64,000 bases of DNA from Arthrobacter sp. Edens01 (GTDB taxonomy: Bacteria; Actinomycetota; Actinomycetes; Actinomycetales; Micrococcaceae). The position numbers were made by a program, and so were the translations under genes. The DNA lies in NCBI RefSeq assembly GCF_001307035.1, contig NZ_LKIU01000002.1:169088-233087 (forward strand). The letters run 5' to 3'. Below the pieces are notes generated by a model that searched no databases, had not been told where the DNA came from, and saw only the letters and a program-made list of their open reading frames with translations. Positions within the stretch are counted from its first letter, which is position 1, and each line of letters begins with the position of its first letter. Positions 34,255 to 46,065 of this stretch are shown one piece after another.

Positions 34255-34923
34255 CTACGGCCGGGACGCGAAGCGTTCCAGCAGGTCCACGTGCCCGGAG
34301 ACAATCAGCATGTCCCGGCTGGAAACCTTGGTATCAGCCTGTGCATAGGTGAAGTCCTCACCCGGGGACTTCACCCCCACCACGGTCACGCCGTACTTGG
34401 AGCGCACATTCGACTCGCGAAGCGTGAAGCCCTGGGTCTCCTTGGGCGGGTACATTTTCACGATCGCGAAGTCGTCGTCGAACTCGATGAAGTCCAGCAT
34501 CCGGCCGCCCACCAGGTGGGCGGCGCGCTGCCCGGCGGCAGCTTCCGGATAGATCACGTGGTTGGCACCAATGCGGGTAAGGATCTTTCCATGCGCCGGC
34601 GTAATTGCCTTGACCCACAGGTGCTCGATGCCCAGGTCCACCAAGTTCACCGTGATCAGGACGCTGGACTCAATGGAGGTGCCAACACCCACGACGGCGG
34701 CGGAGAAGTCCTGCGCACCAAGCTGCTTGAGGGCGTCAATGTTGGTGGCGTCGGCCTGGACCACGTGGGTGAGCTTGCCGGAGGCTTTCTGCACGAGGTC
34801 CGGATCGCGTTCAATTGCCAGGACCTCGCGGCCCTGCTTCACCAGCTGCTCGGCGGTGGCCGAGCCGAACCGGCCCAGTCCGATGACCAGGACGGGGGCA
34901 TTGTGCGGCGGTCTTTCAGCCAA
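34255..34923 (-). CDS. trkA: Potassium uptake regulatory protein TrkA/KtrA
   Basis: The RCK protein has APVLVIGLGRFGSATAEQL (NAD(H)-binding loop), EVLAIERDPDLVQKA and a C-terminal RCK-C domain (TVVGVKSPGEDFTYAQADTK). It gates TrkH in response to nucleotides. The TTG at 34923 is chosen because AAAGG lies 7 nt upstream and it overlaps the trkH stop; the ATG further upstream would run deep into trkH. Confidence 0.93.
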   Translation of the reverse strand: MAERPPHNAPVLVIGLGRFGSATAEQLVKQGREVLAIERDPDLVQKASGKLTHVVQADATNIDALKQLGAQDFSAAVVGVGTSIESSVLITVNLVDLGIEHLWVKAITPAHGKILTRIGANHVIYPEAAAGQRAAHLVGGRMLDFIEFDDDFAIVKMYPPKETQGFTLRESNVRSKYGVTVVGVKSPGEDFTYAQADTKVSSRDMLIVSGHVDLLERFASRP

Positions 34924-36325
34924 TGATCGGCCTTTCTTCCGGGTAGTGGTACAGCGGTTTACGCTGCCTGAGGGCCAGCGCAGCCGCCAGGGTGATCGTG
35001 CCAACGCGCCCTGCGAACATCAGGCCGGCCAGGATGTATTTGCCCGACGGCGGCAACTCGGGACTCAGCCCGATGCTTAGTCCCACAGTCGCGAAAGCGG
35101 AGATCACTTCGAACAGTACCGGCTGCAGCGTTTCCTCCGTGACGATCAGCAGTCCGATCGTGGCGACAGCCACCATGGTGGCTCCAAGGATGACCACGGA
35201 AATGGCCACCCGAAGGGCACCGGCGGGAATGTTGCGGCCGAAGGCCCGAACGTCGGTGTCGCCGCGGGCCTCGGCAACGATCGCCAGGAAAATCACGGCA
35301 ATCGTGGTGACCTTGATGCCGCCGGCGGTGGACGCCGAGCCGCCGCCCGCGAACATGAGCATGTCCGTGATGACCAGGGTGGAGGCATCCTGGTCTGCCA
35401 TCTCCACCAGGCTGAAACCGCCCGAGCGCATCATGACAGAGGCGAAGAGGGCATGCAGGATCTTCTCGCCCACCCCCATCCCGGCGATGGTGCGCTGGTT
35501 GAACCATTCCAGTGCAGCCCACAGCAGCGTGCCGGCGAACAGCAGGATGAGGGACACCAGCACGGTGAGCTTGGTGTGCAGGTTCCATCGCCGGGTCTTC
35601 ATCCGGCTCTGGAGCAGCACCATGATCACCGGGAACCCAAGGCTGCCGATGAAGACGCCGGCCATGATGGGCACCAGCACCCACAAGTCATTTTCGTAGG
35701 GCACCAGACCGTCCGAGTGCGGTGTGAACCCGGCGTTGTTAAAGGAAGAGACGGCGTAAAAAATGGCGTGCCAGATGGCCTGGCCCGGGGATTCGCCCAG
35801 GACCATGAACCGCGGAGCCAGGATGGCTGCCAGCACCAGTTCGATCAGGACAGTGGTGCTGACGACGATCCGCAGCAGGTTGCCCACCTCGCCCAGACGG
35901 CCGGTATTCATGCCTTCCTGGGCGATCAGCTTGCCGCGGACTCCCAGCCTGCGGTTCACGGCCAGGGCCAGCAGCGATGCCATGGTCAGGATGCCCAGGC
36001 CGCCCACCTGGATTGCCACCAGAATGAGCACCTGCCCGAACCCGGACCAGTGCGCAGCAGTGGAGACCACCGTCAGTCCGGTGACGCACACCGCTGAGAC
36101 GGCCGTAAACAGTGCGTCATGCAGCGCGGTGGCCTGCCCGGACGCTGAGGCCAGCGGAAGCGCCAGCAGGGCCGTGAAGAGCAGAATGACCAGGGAAAAG
36201 ACGATCAGGGCAAGCCTGGCCGGTGAGGAGTTGGCGACGGCGTCAATGAAGTCCCTGCCCGCAACGATGAAGCCAAGGGGACGGCGCTGCCGCGTCTGCA
36301 GCGGTTGCTGCGGTTGGGATGCCAT
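34916..36325 (-). CDS. trkH: Potassium uptake membrane protein TrkH/KtrB
   Basis: Four M1-P-M2 repeats are seen with the K+-filter regions: FTAVSAVCVTGLTVVST, YAVSSFNNAGFTPHSDGL, SVMMRSGGFSLV and FEVISAFATVGLSIGLSPEL. There are about ten hydrophobic helices. The protein imports K+ with TrkA. The start at ATG 36325 lies ahead of the first helix; the in-frame GTG at 36376 is possible. Its 3' end overlaps trkA, so the pair is an operon. Confidence 0.92.
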   Translation of the reverse strand: MASQPQQPLQTRQRRPLGFIVAGRDFIDAVANSSPARLALIVFSLVILLFTALLALPLASASGQATALHDALFTAVSAVCVTGLTVVSTAAHWSGFGQVLILVAIQVGGLGILTMASLLALAVNRRLGVRGKLIAQEGMNTGRLGEVGNLLRIVVSTTVLIELVLAAILAPRFMVLGESPGQAIWHAIFYAVSSFNNAGFTPHSDGLVPYENDLWVLVPIMAGVFIGSLGFPVIMVLLQSRMKTRRWNLHTKLTVLVSLILLFAGTLLWAALEWFNQRTIAGMGVGEKILHALFASVMMRSGGFSLVEMADQDASTLVITDMLMFAGGGSASTAGGIKVTTIAVIFLAIVAEARGDTDVRAFGRNIPAGALRVAISVVILGATMVAVATIGLLIVTEETLQPVLFEVISAFATVGLSIGLSPELPPSGKYILAGLMFAGRVGTITLAAALALRQRKPLYHYPEERPIIG

Positions 36326-36432
36326 GGGTAGTGAAGTCCAGTTCTGTGCGCGGGGTCCTGCAAAGTAGTAAACCACTTAACCCTGCCGCCGGCGGTGCGG
36401 GACCGTGTGGTGCGATCGCGTAGCCTGTGAGC

Positions 36433-37641
36433 ATGACGAGTACCGGGCTGAGCCTTCCCGCCGTGCCCACACACATTGTGTGGGACGAATCGTTGCTGGC
36501 ATACAACTTTGGCCCCGGACATCCCATGAGCCCGCTGCGGCTGGATCTCACGGCACGCCTGGCGAAGGAGCTGGGGATCTTCGACCTGCCGCAGGTCAGC
36601 CTGGGCGCCCCGTTCGTCGCTGATGACGCCCAGCTTGCCCGGGTGCACGATCCCGCCTATGTGGCCGCGGTACGGGAAATCAGCCGTAATCCGGAGCGTC
36701 CAAACGCTCCGCTCGGCCTGGGCACAGAAGACGATCCGGCCTTCGAAGGCATGCATGAGGCAAGTGCCCGGCTGTTCGGCGGATCCCTGGCTGCGGCCGA
36801 GGCAGTCCTCTCCGGCAAGGTGCGGCATGCCGTGAACTTTGCCGGCGGCATGCACCACGCCGCCGCGGGCAAAGCCTCGGGTTTCTGCATCTACAACGAC
36901 GCCGCTGCCGCCGTCGCGCGCTTCCTGGACGCCGGTTACACCCGGGTCCTGTACATCGATGTGGACGCACACCACGGCGACGGCACCCAGGCGATCTTCT
37001 GGAACGATCCGAGGGTCATGACCATCTCAATCCATGAGACGGGGATTTCGCTCTTTCCGGGGACGGGCTTCGCCAACGAATCAGGCGGGCCGGACGCACC
37101 CGGAACGGCTGTGAACGTGGCGCTGCCGCCTGGTACCAGGGACGCCGGCTGGCTGCGTGCCTTCCACGCCGTTGTGCCCCAGCTGGCCGGTGCCTTCGAA
37201 CCCCAGGTGATCATCAGCCAGCACGGCTGCGACGGGCACCGGGACGATCCGTTGTCCAACCTGCGGCTTTCGGTGGATACCCAGCGGCAGGCCGCCCTTT
37301 CAATTTCCGGGCTGGCGGACCAGTTCGCTGAAGGCCGGTGGATCGCAACCGGGGGAGGCGGTTACAACGTGGCCAGCGTGGTGCCGCGTTCCTGGGCACT
37401 TCTCCTCGCCGTCGCTGCAAACACCCGCATGCCGCTGACCACCCCGGTGCCCCCGGCCTGGCGCGAATACGTTCGGGAACGGCACGGGATCGATACCCCT
37501 GCCGCGATGGGCGACGGGGTGGACATGTGGTGGCGTTCGTGGGAGGTGGGCTACGACCCCAACGACGACATTGACCGCACTGTCATGGCAACCCGGAAGG
37601 AAGTCTTCCCGCTGCACGGGCTTGACCCGTGGTTTGACTGA
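36433..37641 (+). CDS. acuC: Acetoin utilization protein AcuC / histone-deacetylase-family hydrolase
   Basis: The 402-aa protein carries the deacetylase fold: YNFGPGHPMSPLRLDLTARL, GGMHHAA (His-His active site), YIDVDAHHGDGTQAIFW with the zinc-binding Asp and His, and GTGFANESGGPDA. It would deacetylate lysine (for example acetyl-CoA synthetase) or polyamines. TAGCCT ends 6 bases before ATG 36433, consistent with a leaderless mRNA. Confidence 0.9.
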   Translation: MTSTGLSLPAVPTHIVWDESLLAYNFGPGHPMSPLRLDLTARLAKELGIFDLPQVSLGAPFVADDAQLARVHDPAYVAAVREISRNPERPNAPLGLGTEDDPAFEGMHEASARLFGGSLAAAEAVLSGKVRHAVNFAGGMHHAAAGKASGFCIYNDAAAAVARFLDAGYTRVLYIDVDAHHGDGTQAIFWNDPRVMTISIHETGISLFPGTGFANESGGPDAPGTAVNVALPPGTRDAGWLRAFHAVVPQLAGAFEPQVIISQHGCDGHRDDPLSNLRLSVDTQRQAALSISGLADQFAEGRWIATGGGGYNVASVVPRSWALLLAVAANTRMPLTTPVPPAWREYVRERHGIDTPAAMGDGVDMWWRSWEVGYDPNDDIDRTVMATRKEVFPLHGLDPWFD

Positions 37642-37701
37642 CCAGGGCCCCCGGGCCCGATGGCCCATTAGCCAGTGTCTCTACCGGCTAAGGTAATGCA
37701 T

Positions 37702-40908
<3,207 letters not shown>

Positions 40909-40976
40909 GGAAAAACTCGCTTTCAGTACAGCCTGTTCGTGCCCACGAGCCTACGGGGTGCGGCTGGGGCGTTCCG

Positions 40977-40995
40977 TCACAAACGCGGTTTGTGA
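40977..40995. promoter_or_regulatory. Perfect palindrome between lldD and the aro leader
   Basis: TCACAAAC and GTTTGTGA form an 8-bp perfect inverted repeat around GCG. It is between two divergent genes, 10 bases before the -35 box of the aro leader promoter, and looks like a regulator operator, either for lldD or for the aro gene. Confidence 0.6.
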
Positions 40996-41005
40996 CCGCA
41001 GAGAA

Positions 41006-41034
41006 TTGCCATGTGCACTCCAGAGGGTTATCGT
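41006..41034 (+). promoter_or_regulatory. Promoter of the aro leader
   Basis: TTGCCA (41006-41011) and TATCGT (41029-41034) are spaced 17 bp. Transcription would begin about at the ATG of the leader peptide, 7 bases downstream, so the leader is itself leaderless. Confidence 0.65.
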
Positions 41035-41041
41035 CGTGGGC

Positions 41042-41098
41042 ATGACTAACCGTTGGTATGCGTATTTTTCGTTGGCTCTGGAGGAGCCCGCGCGATAG
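41042..41098 (+). CDS. Leader peptide of the DAHP synthase attenuator
   Basis: An 18-codon frame reads MTNRWYAYFSLALEEPAR and stops with TAG at 41096. Codons 5-9 are Trp, Tyr, Ala, Tyr, Phe, exactly the end products of the pathway started by the enzyme encoded 120 bases downstream. Ribosome stalling at these codons would report low aromatic amino acid supply. The frame lies between a promoter and a set of alternative hairpins. Confidence 0.75.
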   Translation: MTNRWYAYFSLALEEPAR

Positions 41099-41191
41099 TA
41101 CGCTGACGCCAACCTTCAGAGCCAACAGGGCAGGGGATCATTCCCTTGCCCTTCGCCATATCCGGCGGGTTCTGAAGCAAAGTCCCGCCGG
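41072..41191 (+). promoter_or_regulatory. Attenuator hairpins upstream of DAHP synthase
   Basis: Four pairings are visible. Segment 1 (TTGGCTCTGGAGG, 41072-41084, inside the leader frame) pairs with segment 2 (CCTTCAGAGCCAA, 41113-41125). GGGCAGGGGA (41128) pairs with TCCCTTGCCC (41142). CCGGCGGG (41162) pairs with CCCGCCGG (41184). Segment 2 can alternatively pair with GGTTCTGAAG (41168-41177) and thereby break the last hairpin. This is the mutually exclusive scheme expected of a ribosome-mediated attenuator. Which hairpin terminates is not certain as no T-run follows. Confidence 0.65.
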
Positions 41192-41217
41192 TCCATTCTC
41201 ACAACGGATACGGGACC

Positions 41218-42315
41218 ATGAACCTCACCACCGCACAGCACTCCCAAGCCACAACCGACCTTCGCGTCAGCGAATTCCGCCCGCTGCCCGCACCGGAAGA
41301 GCTGCTGGCCGAACTGCCGCTCTCTGCGGAGCTGGCGCAGACGGTGAGCCAGGGCCGCGAAGCCGTCCGTGCAGTGCTCGACGGCGTTGATGACCGCCTG
41401 CTCGTCGTCGTCGGACCCTGCTCCATCCACGACCCTGATGCCGGCCTGGACTACGCCCGCCGCCTTGCCGAAGCAGCGCAGGAGCACAGTTCGGACCTGC
41501 TGATAGTGCTGCGCGCCTACTTCGAGAAGCCCCGGACCACGGTGGGCTGGAAGGGCCTGATCAACGATCCGCACCTGGACGGCAGCCATGACATTGAGAG
41601 CGGCCTCTTCGCAGCCCGGAGGTTCCTGATCGCTGCGGGAGAACTGGGACTTCCTGTGGCCACCGAATTCCTGGAACCCATCAGCCCCCAGTACGTGGCC
41701 GACCTGGTCAGCTGGGGTGCAATTGGAGCCCGGACCACAGAAAGCCAGATCCATCGCCAGCTCGTCTCCGGCCTGTCCATGCCGGTGGGATTCAAGAACG
41801 GCACTGACGGGTCCCTCCAGATCGCCCTGGACGCGTGCACCGCGGCTTCGGCTCCGCAGTCGTTCCTTGGAATCGACGGTTCCGGCCGCGCCTCCATGGT
41901 CCGCACCGCGGGGAACGCGGATGCACACCTGATCCTGCGCGGCGGCAATTCGGGCCCCAACTACTCTGCAGCGCACGTCGCTGCCGCCTCGGAGGCACTG
42001 GCCGCACGGGGACTGAACCCCCGCCTGATTGTCGACGCGTCCCATGCCAACTCCAACAAGGACCACCACCGGCAGGCGGAAGTCGCTCTGGAGCTGGCGG
42101 CCCAGCTTGAGTCCGGAACTGCGGGCGCCCACCAGCTTGCCGGGGTAATGCTGGAGAGCTTCCTGGTGGGAGGTGCCCAGGCCCACGACGCCGCCAATCC
42201 GGGCCCGCTGGTGTACGGCCAGAGCATCACGGACAAGTGCATGGACTGGGAGACGTCCGCCGGGGTGCTTTCGGTGCTCGCACAGGCAGCACGGACCCGC
42301 AGAAATGCGTCATAA
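41218..42315 (+). CDS. aroG: 3-Deoxy-7-phosphoheptulonate (DAHP) synthase, type I
   Basis: This enzyme condenses phosphoenolpyruvate with erythrose 4-phosphate, the first step of the shikimate pathway. The 365-aa protein has VVVGPCSIHDPDAGLDYARR, RAYFEKPRTTVGWKGLINDP, WGAIGARTTESQIHRQL, KNGTDGSLQIALDA and DASHANSNKDHHRQ, all active-site motifs of the AroFGH class. The symbol could equally be aroF or aroH; the feedback type cannot be told. Expression is likely controlled by the attenuator in front. Confidence 0.94.
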   Translation: MNLTTAQHSQATTDLRVSEFRPLPAPEELLAELPLSAELAQTVSQGREAVRAVLDGVDDRLLVVVGPCSIHDPDAGLDYARRLAEAAQEHSSDLLIVLRAYFEKPRTTVGWKGLINDPHLDGSHDIESGLFAARRFLIAAGELGLPVATEFLEPISPQYVADLVSWGAIGARTTESQIHRQLVSGLSMPVGFKNGTDGSLQIALDACTAASAPQSFLGIDGSGRASMVRTAGNADAHLILRGGNSGPNYSAAHVAAASEALAARGLNPRLIVDASHANSNKDHHRQAEVALELAAQLESGTAGAHQLAGVMLESFLVGGAQAHDAANPGPLVYGQSITDKCMDWETSAGVLSVLAQAARTRRNAS

Positions 42316-42464
42316 GCGCGGCCTATTGGAGTGGAAAACTTCCACTATGGTTACTCCAGCCACTAGAGTAGAGTGCTAGACGGTCACGAGATGGTCATCA
42401 AGGCGACACGCCGCCGCAGTTGTGTAGGGCGCAGGTTGCTTCCGAGCGAAGGAACAAGAGATAA

Positions 42465-42677
42465 ATGGCAGACGAGAGCAATTTCTCGGACGTGCGGTTT
42501 CTGACGGTGTCAGAGGTCGCGGATGTCATGCGCGTGTCCAAGATGACCGTTTACCGGCTCGTGCATTCCGGCGAACTTCCGGCGGTCCGTTTTGGGCGGT
42601 CGTACCGCGTTCCGGAGTCTGCTGTGCAGCAGGTTCTGCGCAACGCCGTCATTGACAGGCAGTCTGGTACGGCCTAA
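42465..42677 (+). CDS. bldC: BldC-type developmental regulator
   Basis: The 70-aa MerR-like HTH protein has FLTVSEVADVMRVSKMTVYR and LVHSGELPAVRFGRSYRVPE, the exact pattern of BldC, which binds direct repeats cooperatively. A GAAGGAA site precedes the ATG. About 150 bases of upstream sequence include a small AGTGGAA/TTCCACT hairpin. Confidence 0.9.
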   Translation: MADESNFSDVRFLTVSEVADVMRVSKMTVYRLVHSGELPAVRFGRSYRVPESAVQQVLRNAVIDRQSGTA

Positions 42678-42864
42678 ATCCGTTCCGGCCGTAACCTGAT
42701 TTGGGGTGCTGTCTGCGCTGTCCGTAAAGGCTGTGCGGAGGCGGTACCCTGTTAAGGAACGTTTTCATTCTGGCTAGTAACTGCCGGAACCGATGCTGGC
42801 GGGCCATGTGGCCTGGCGGAAGCGGGGACCGGCATGGCTCCTAATTCAAGTTTGTGAGGACTCT

Positions 42865-42963
42865 GTGGGTTCAGTAATCAAGAAGCGCCGCAAGCGTATG
42901 GCCAAGAAGAAGCACCGTAAGCTGCTTCGTAAGACCCGCCACCAGCGCCGCAATAAGAAGTAG
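42865..42963 (+). CDS. AURKAIP1/COX24-domain small basic protein (ribosome-associated)
   Basis: A 32-residue protein, too short for many gene finders: GSVIKKRRKRMAKKKHRKLL then RKTRHQRRNKK. It matches the short actinobacterial ribosome-associated protein named for its AURKAIP1/COX24 domain. GTG 42865 is preceded by GAGGA. A good terminator follows. Confidence 0.85.
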   Translation: MGSVIKKRRKRMAKKKHRKLLRKTRHQRRNKK

Positions 42964-42982
42964 ATTCTTCTTATCTGCCGTT

Positions 42983-43023
42983 GAAGCCCGCCGTCCGTCA
43001 GGACTTGGCGGGCTTCCGCTTTT
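42983..43023. terminator. Terminator
   Basis: GAAGCCCGCC (42983) pairs with GGCGGGCTTC (43007), followed by CGCTTTT. It separates the small basic protein from the convergent phosphatase. Confidence 0.8.
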
Positions 43024-43047
43024 AAGCGTCCCTTTCGGTCGGGACTG

Positions 43048-43860
43048 CTAGCGGGACCGGACCCAGGAGAAACCCCGCCACAGGCCGTAGGCTGCCCCTG
43101 CGAGGGATGCCGTCTTGAGCCCAAGGGTGGCCGCACGGCGGCCGGAACGGAAATCGTAGACGGGCCAGTTCTTCTCCCGGGCATGACGGCGGAGCCGTGC
43201 ATCCGGGTTGATGGCCACTGGGTGGCCCACCATGCTGAGCAGCGGCACGTCATTGTAGGAATCGCTGTATGCCCAGCACCGGTCCAGGTCCAGGCCCTCC
43301 TGCTGCGCAAGTACCCTGACGCCGTCGGCCTTCGCGGGTCCGTGCAGGAATTCGCCAACCAGCCGGCCGGTATAGAGTCCGTCACTGACTTCGCTAACGG
43401 TCCCCAGGGCCCCCGTCAGGGAGAGCCTGCTGGCGATTACTGAAGCCACTTCAATCGGCGTGCCGGTAACCAGCCAGACCGGACGTCCCGCCCTCATGTG
43501 CTGTTCTGTCAGCGCACGGGTTCCAGGCCAGATCTTGGAGACGATCATCTCGTCATAGACTTCCTCGCCCAGGATCCGGACGTCTTCCGCGGCCAGGCCC
43601 GTGGCGAATGCAAGCGCGGCGTCCCGGACGCTGTGCACGTCCTTCAGGTTTTCGCCCTGGAGCATAAAGCGCAGCTGCTTGGCTGCAAACCCGGCGGCCT
43701 CACGGAGAGTGAAGACCCTCTTCTGGTACATCTTCCGGGCCACGTGGAAGAGGCTGGCGCCGCGCATAAGTGTGTTGTCTACGTCGAAGAATGCGGCCTC
43801 TCCCGGGTTGCCTGCCGCGGCCGGAGAATCGTCGGCACGGACAAACGTGGATCGGGGCAT
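43048..43860 (-). CDS. HAD-IB family phosphatase (SerB-like)
   Basis: Motif I FFDVDNTLMRG (nucleophile Asp), motif II VWLVTGTPIEV, and motif III/IV CWAYSDSYNDVPLLSMVG are present, with a helical cap (HVARKMYQKRVFTLREAAGF). Relatives hydrolyse phosphoserine or phospholipid intermediates. The 270-aa protein ends with a weakly hydrophobic tail. Confidence 0.87.
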   Translation of the reverse strand: MPRSTFVRADDSPAAAGNPGEAAFFDVDNTLMRGASLFHVARKMYQKRVFTLREAAGFAAKQLRFMLQGENLKDVHSVRDAALAFATGLAAEDVRILGEEVYDEMIVSKIWPGTRALTEQHMRAGRPVWLVTGTPIEVASVIASRLSLTGALGTVSEVSDGLYTGRLVGEFLHGPAKADGVRVLAQQEGLDLDRCWAYSDSYNDVPLLSMVGHPVAINPDARLRRHAREKNWPVYDFRSGRRAATLGLKTASLAGAAYGLWRGFSWVRSR

Positions 43861-43926
43861 GGAAGAAGTCTACTGAAAAAGAGCTCCCGGCCTCGGATAT
43901 GCGGCTTGGAGACTAAATTGGAAGTC

Positions 43927-44190
43927 ATGAATGATGTCCTTCCCGACGCCGCGGTGCCCGAATTGCTTCTGCTGACCCGTCCGGGATGCCACTTGTGCCA
44001 GGCTGCCCGGGAAGTTCTGGACCGGGTCTCCGCGGATCTCGGAGTTCCCTGGCAGGAACGTTCGATTGCAGATGACCCGGAGCTGCTCGAACGGTTCGCC
44101 GAGGAGATTCCCGTCCTGATGATTGACGGTGTGCAGCGTGACTTCTGGCAGATCGACGAATCGCGCCTGCGCCGGCTCCTGTCCGCGTAA
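43927..44190 (+). CDS. Glutaredoxin-family protein
   Basis: The 87-aa thioredoxin-fold protein has the redox pair in TRPGCHLCQAAREVL (CHLC), the cis-Pro region EEIPVLMIDG and a basic end. TAAATT ends 7 bases before ATG 43927, so a leaderless mRNA is likely. It precedes rex by about 114 bases and may be on one transcript. Confidence 0.85.
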   Translation: MNDVLPDAAVPELLLLTRPGCHLCQAAREVLDRVSADLGVPWQERSIADDPELLERFAEEIPVLMIDGVQRDFWQIDESRLRRLLSA

Positions 44191-44304
44191 CCGGGGGCCA
44201 AACACACTTGGTGCGGGAGCGGATGCGGTCCTAGAGTGGGTGCTTACCGGGCCTGGCGGTCCGCAGGACCGTCCAGTTGCCCAGTAGCTAACGGAGTTGC
44301 AGAA

Positions 44305-45021
44305 GTGAGTATGCCGGATGAGCAGGATGTAACGGCCGTTGGTGCGTCCGCGCATGGACGGCATATCCCGCCGGCTTCCCTCGCCCGCCTGACCGTGTAC
44401 CTGAGGGTGCTTGGCACCATGCTGACCGAGGGCGTGGAACGGGTCTCCTCAGAGGAACTCGCGGAGGCAGCCGGCGTCAACTCGCCCAAACTCCGCAAGG
44501 ACCTCTCCTATCTGGGTTCCTACGGGACCCGCGGTGTTGGGTATGACGTTCCGTACCTCAGCGGCCAGATTTCTGCGGCGCTTGGCCTGACCCTCGACTG
44601 GCGGGTCGCGATCGTGGGCGCCGGGCATCTTGGCCGTGCCCTGGCCGGTTATCCGGGGTTCGGGACCCGCGGGTTCGAAGTAGTGGCACTTTTCGACGCG
44701 GATCCAATGACGGTTGGACAGGAAATCGGCTGGCTGCGGATCAGCCCGGTGAACTCCCTTGAACGGGTACTGGAGACTACCAGGGCCAATATGGCGGTCC
44801 TTGCCGTCCCGGCGGAGGCAGCACAGCAAATGTGTGACCGTCTGGTGAAGGCCGGAATCACCAGCATCCTCAGCTTTGCCCCGGTTGTTCTCCAGGCCCC
44901 GCCGGAGGTACAGATCCGGAAGGTCGATATGGCCACGGAGCTGCAGATCCTTGCCTATCACGCACAGCGTGCCCAGGTGGCCGCCCTGGCGACGGACGCC
45001 CAGGCACGCCTGATGCGCTGA
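44305..45021 (+). CDS. rex: Redox-sensing transcriptional repressor Rex
   Basis: Rex senses the NADH/NAD+ ratio. The 238-aa protein has the winged HTH (VSSEELAEAAGVNSPKLRKD, SYGTRGVGYDV) and a Rossmann domain with VAIVGAGHLGRALAGY and VALFDADP. GTG 44305 has CGGAG 8 nt upstream; ATG 44311 is the alternative. It is regulated in redox response elsewhere; no operator was located here. Confidence 0.94.
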   Translation: MSMPDEQDVTAVGASAHGRHIPPASLARLTVYLRVLGTMLTEGVERVSSEELAEAAGVNSPKLRKDLSYLGSYGTRGVGYDVPYLSGQISAALGLTLDWRVAIVGAGHLGRALAGYPGFGTRGFEVVALFDADPMTVGQEIGWLRISPVNSLERVLETTRANMAVLAVPAEAAQQMCDRLVKAGITSILSFAPVVLQAPPEVQIRKVDMATELQILAYHAQRAQVAALATDAQARLMR

Positions 45022-45028
45022 GCTCTGT

Positions 45029-45904
45029 TCAGGCTGGAACTAGCCGGTTTCCCCGTGAAGCAAAGTAGCGGGCGCTCTGCGGGATAAACAGCAGACCGGT
45101 TCCCAGCCCTGCCAGTACTCCAGCTGTGACGTGCTGGTACGCCAGGTCCTTGAATCCGAAGAACAGGGCCGCGGCTACCAGCACGACACAGCCGGCCCGG
45201 GCCCAGCTCCGGCCGTCGCGGATAAGCGATGCCAGGAGAACGTAGAACCCGAAAGCCACAGCAGCCACGGCCGCGTCCGCTACCCGGGCCATTGACAGGA
45301 CAGTCTCCACCGGGACGCCCAGCGCCTCCAGCTGAGATGCTGCGGCGGGTGCCGCCCGCTGGGGGTCCATTGCCTCCCGGAGCCCGATCAGCAGGGTCAG
45401 CACGCCGCCCCCGGTGATGAGGAGGGCCGCCAGGTTCACCGGAAGGGGCGCCCGACGGCGGGACCTGCGGTCGGTGATCCGCGGCGCGGGGGCGGGTGCT
45501 GCAACCGGGGACGGGCGGTGGTCCGGACGCGGCGGGGTTTTTGCTGCCGGCCGCGGCCGGGCGGGGGACTTCCTTCCCGCCGGTGCAGGCGCCGTCGTGG
45601 TTGCCTCAGAAGCGGTGTCAGCCTGGGCCTGAACGGGCTCAGCCTCCGGCGCGTGAACGGATGCCGGGGAAGTGAGCGCCAGCTTGATGACTGCATCTGG
45701 AAAACGGGCCCAGCCAAACAGCCGATCCCCGACTCCGGTTTTTGGCTGCCGGCCGGCAGAACCGTCCGCGGGAAGTTCCCGGGTGCGTCCCGTGGGAGGA
45801 AGCGGCTCGCGGCCGTGCCGGCGGAGGCCGGTGTGCAGGATTCGCCGGGGGAGGGATTTGGACCCGGCTCCGGATGAGCTGGGCGCTGCGGGAGTAGTTG
45901 CCAT
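45029..45904 (-). CDS. Membrane protein with long Pro/Ala-rich N-terminus
   Basis: About 150 residues of low-complexity Pro/Ala/Arg sequence are followed by four hydrophobic helices (for example LPVNLAALLITGGGVLTLLI and AAVAAVAFGFYVLLASLI). It resembles DUF4064-like membrane proteins only in layout. ATG 45904 is used. It is convergent with rex, 7 bases apart. Confidence 0.65.
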   Translation of the reverse strand: MATTPAAPSSSGAGSKSLPRRILHTGLRRHGREPLPPTGRTRELPADGSAGRQPKTGVGDRLFGWARFPDAVIKLALTSPASVHAPEAEPVQAQADTASEATTTAPAPAGRKSPARPRPAAKTPPRPDHRPSPVAAPAPAPRITDRRSRRRAPLPVNLAALLITGGGVLTLLIGLREAMDPQRAAPAAASQLEALGVPVETVLSMARVADAAVAAVAFGFYVLLASLIRDGRSWARAGCVVLVAAALFFGFKDLAYQHVTAGVLAGLGTGLLFIPQSARYFASRGNRLVPA

Positions 45905-46065
45905 AGTCGTCGCCGCCTTCACAAGACCGGGAAATCATTGCCCGCCAGGGGTCCGGGGACCTCGGCGGGGACTCCACGCTACGTGCCGCGGCGGCGGCTG
46001 TGACCTCAGCCGGCCCAAACCTGCATGCGCTTTCCCGAAAATTATCCGGGTGGGCCCGGGAGGTC

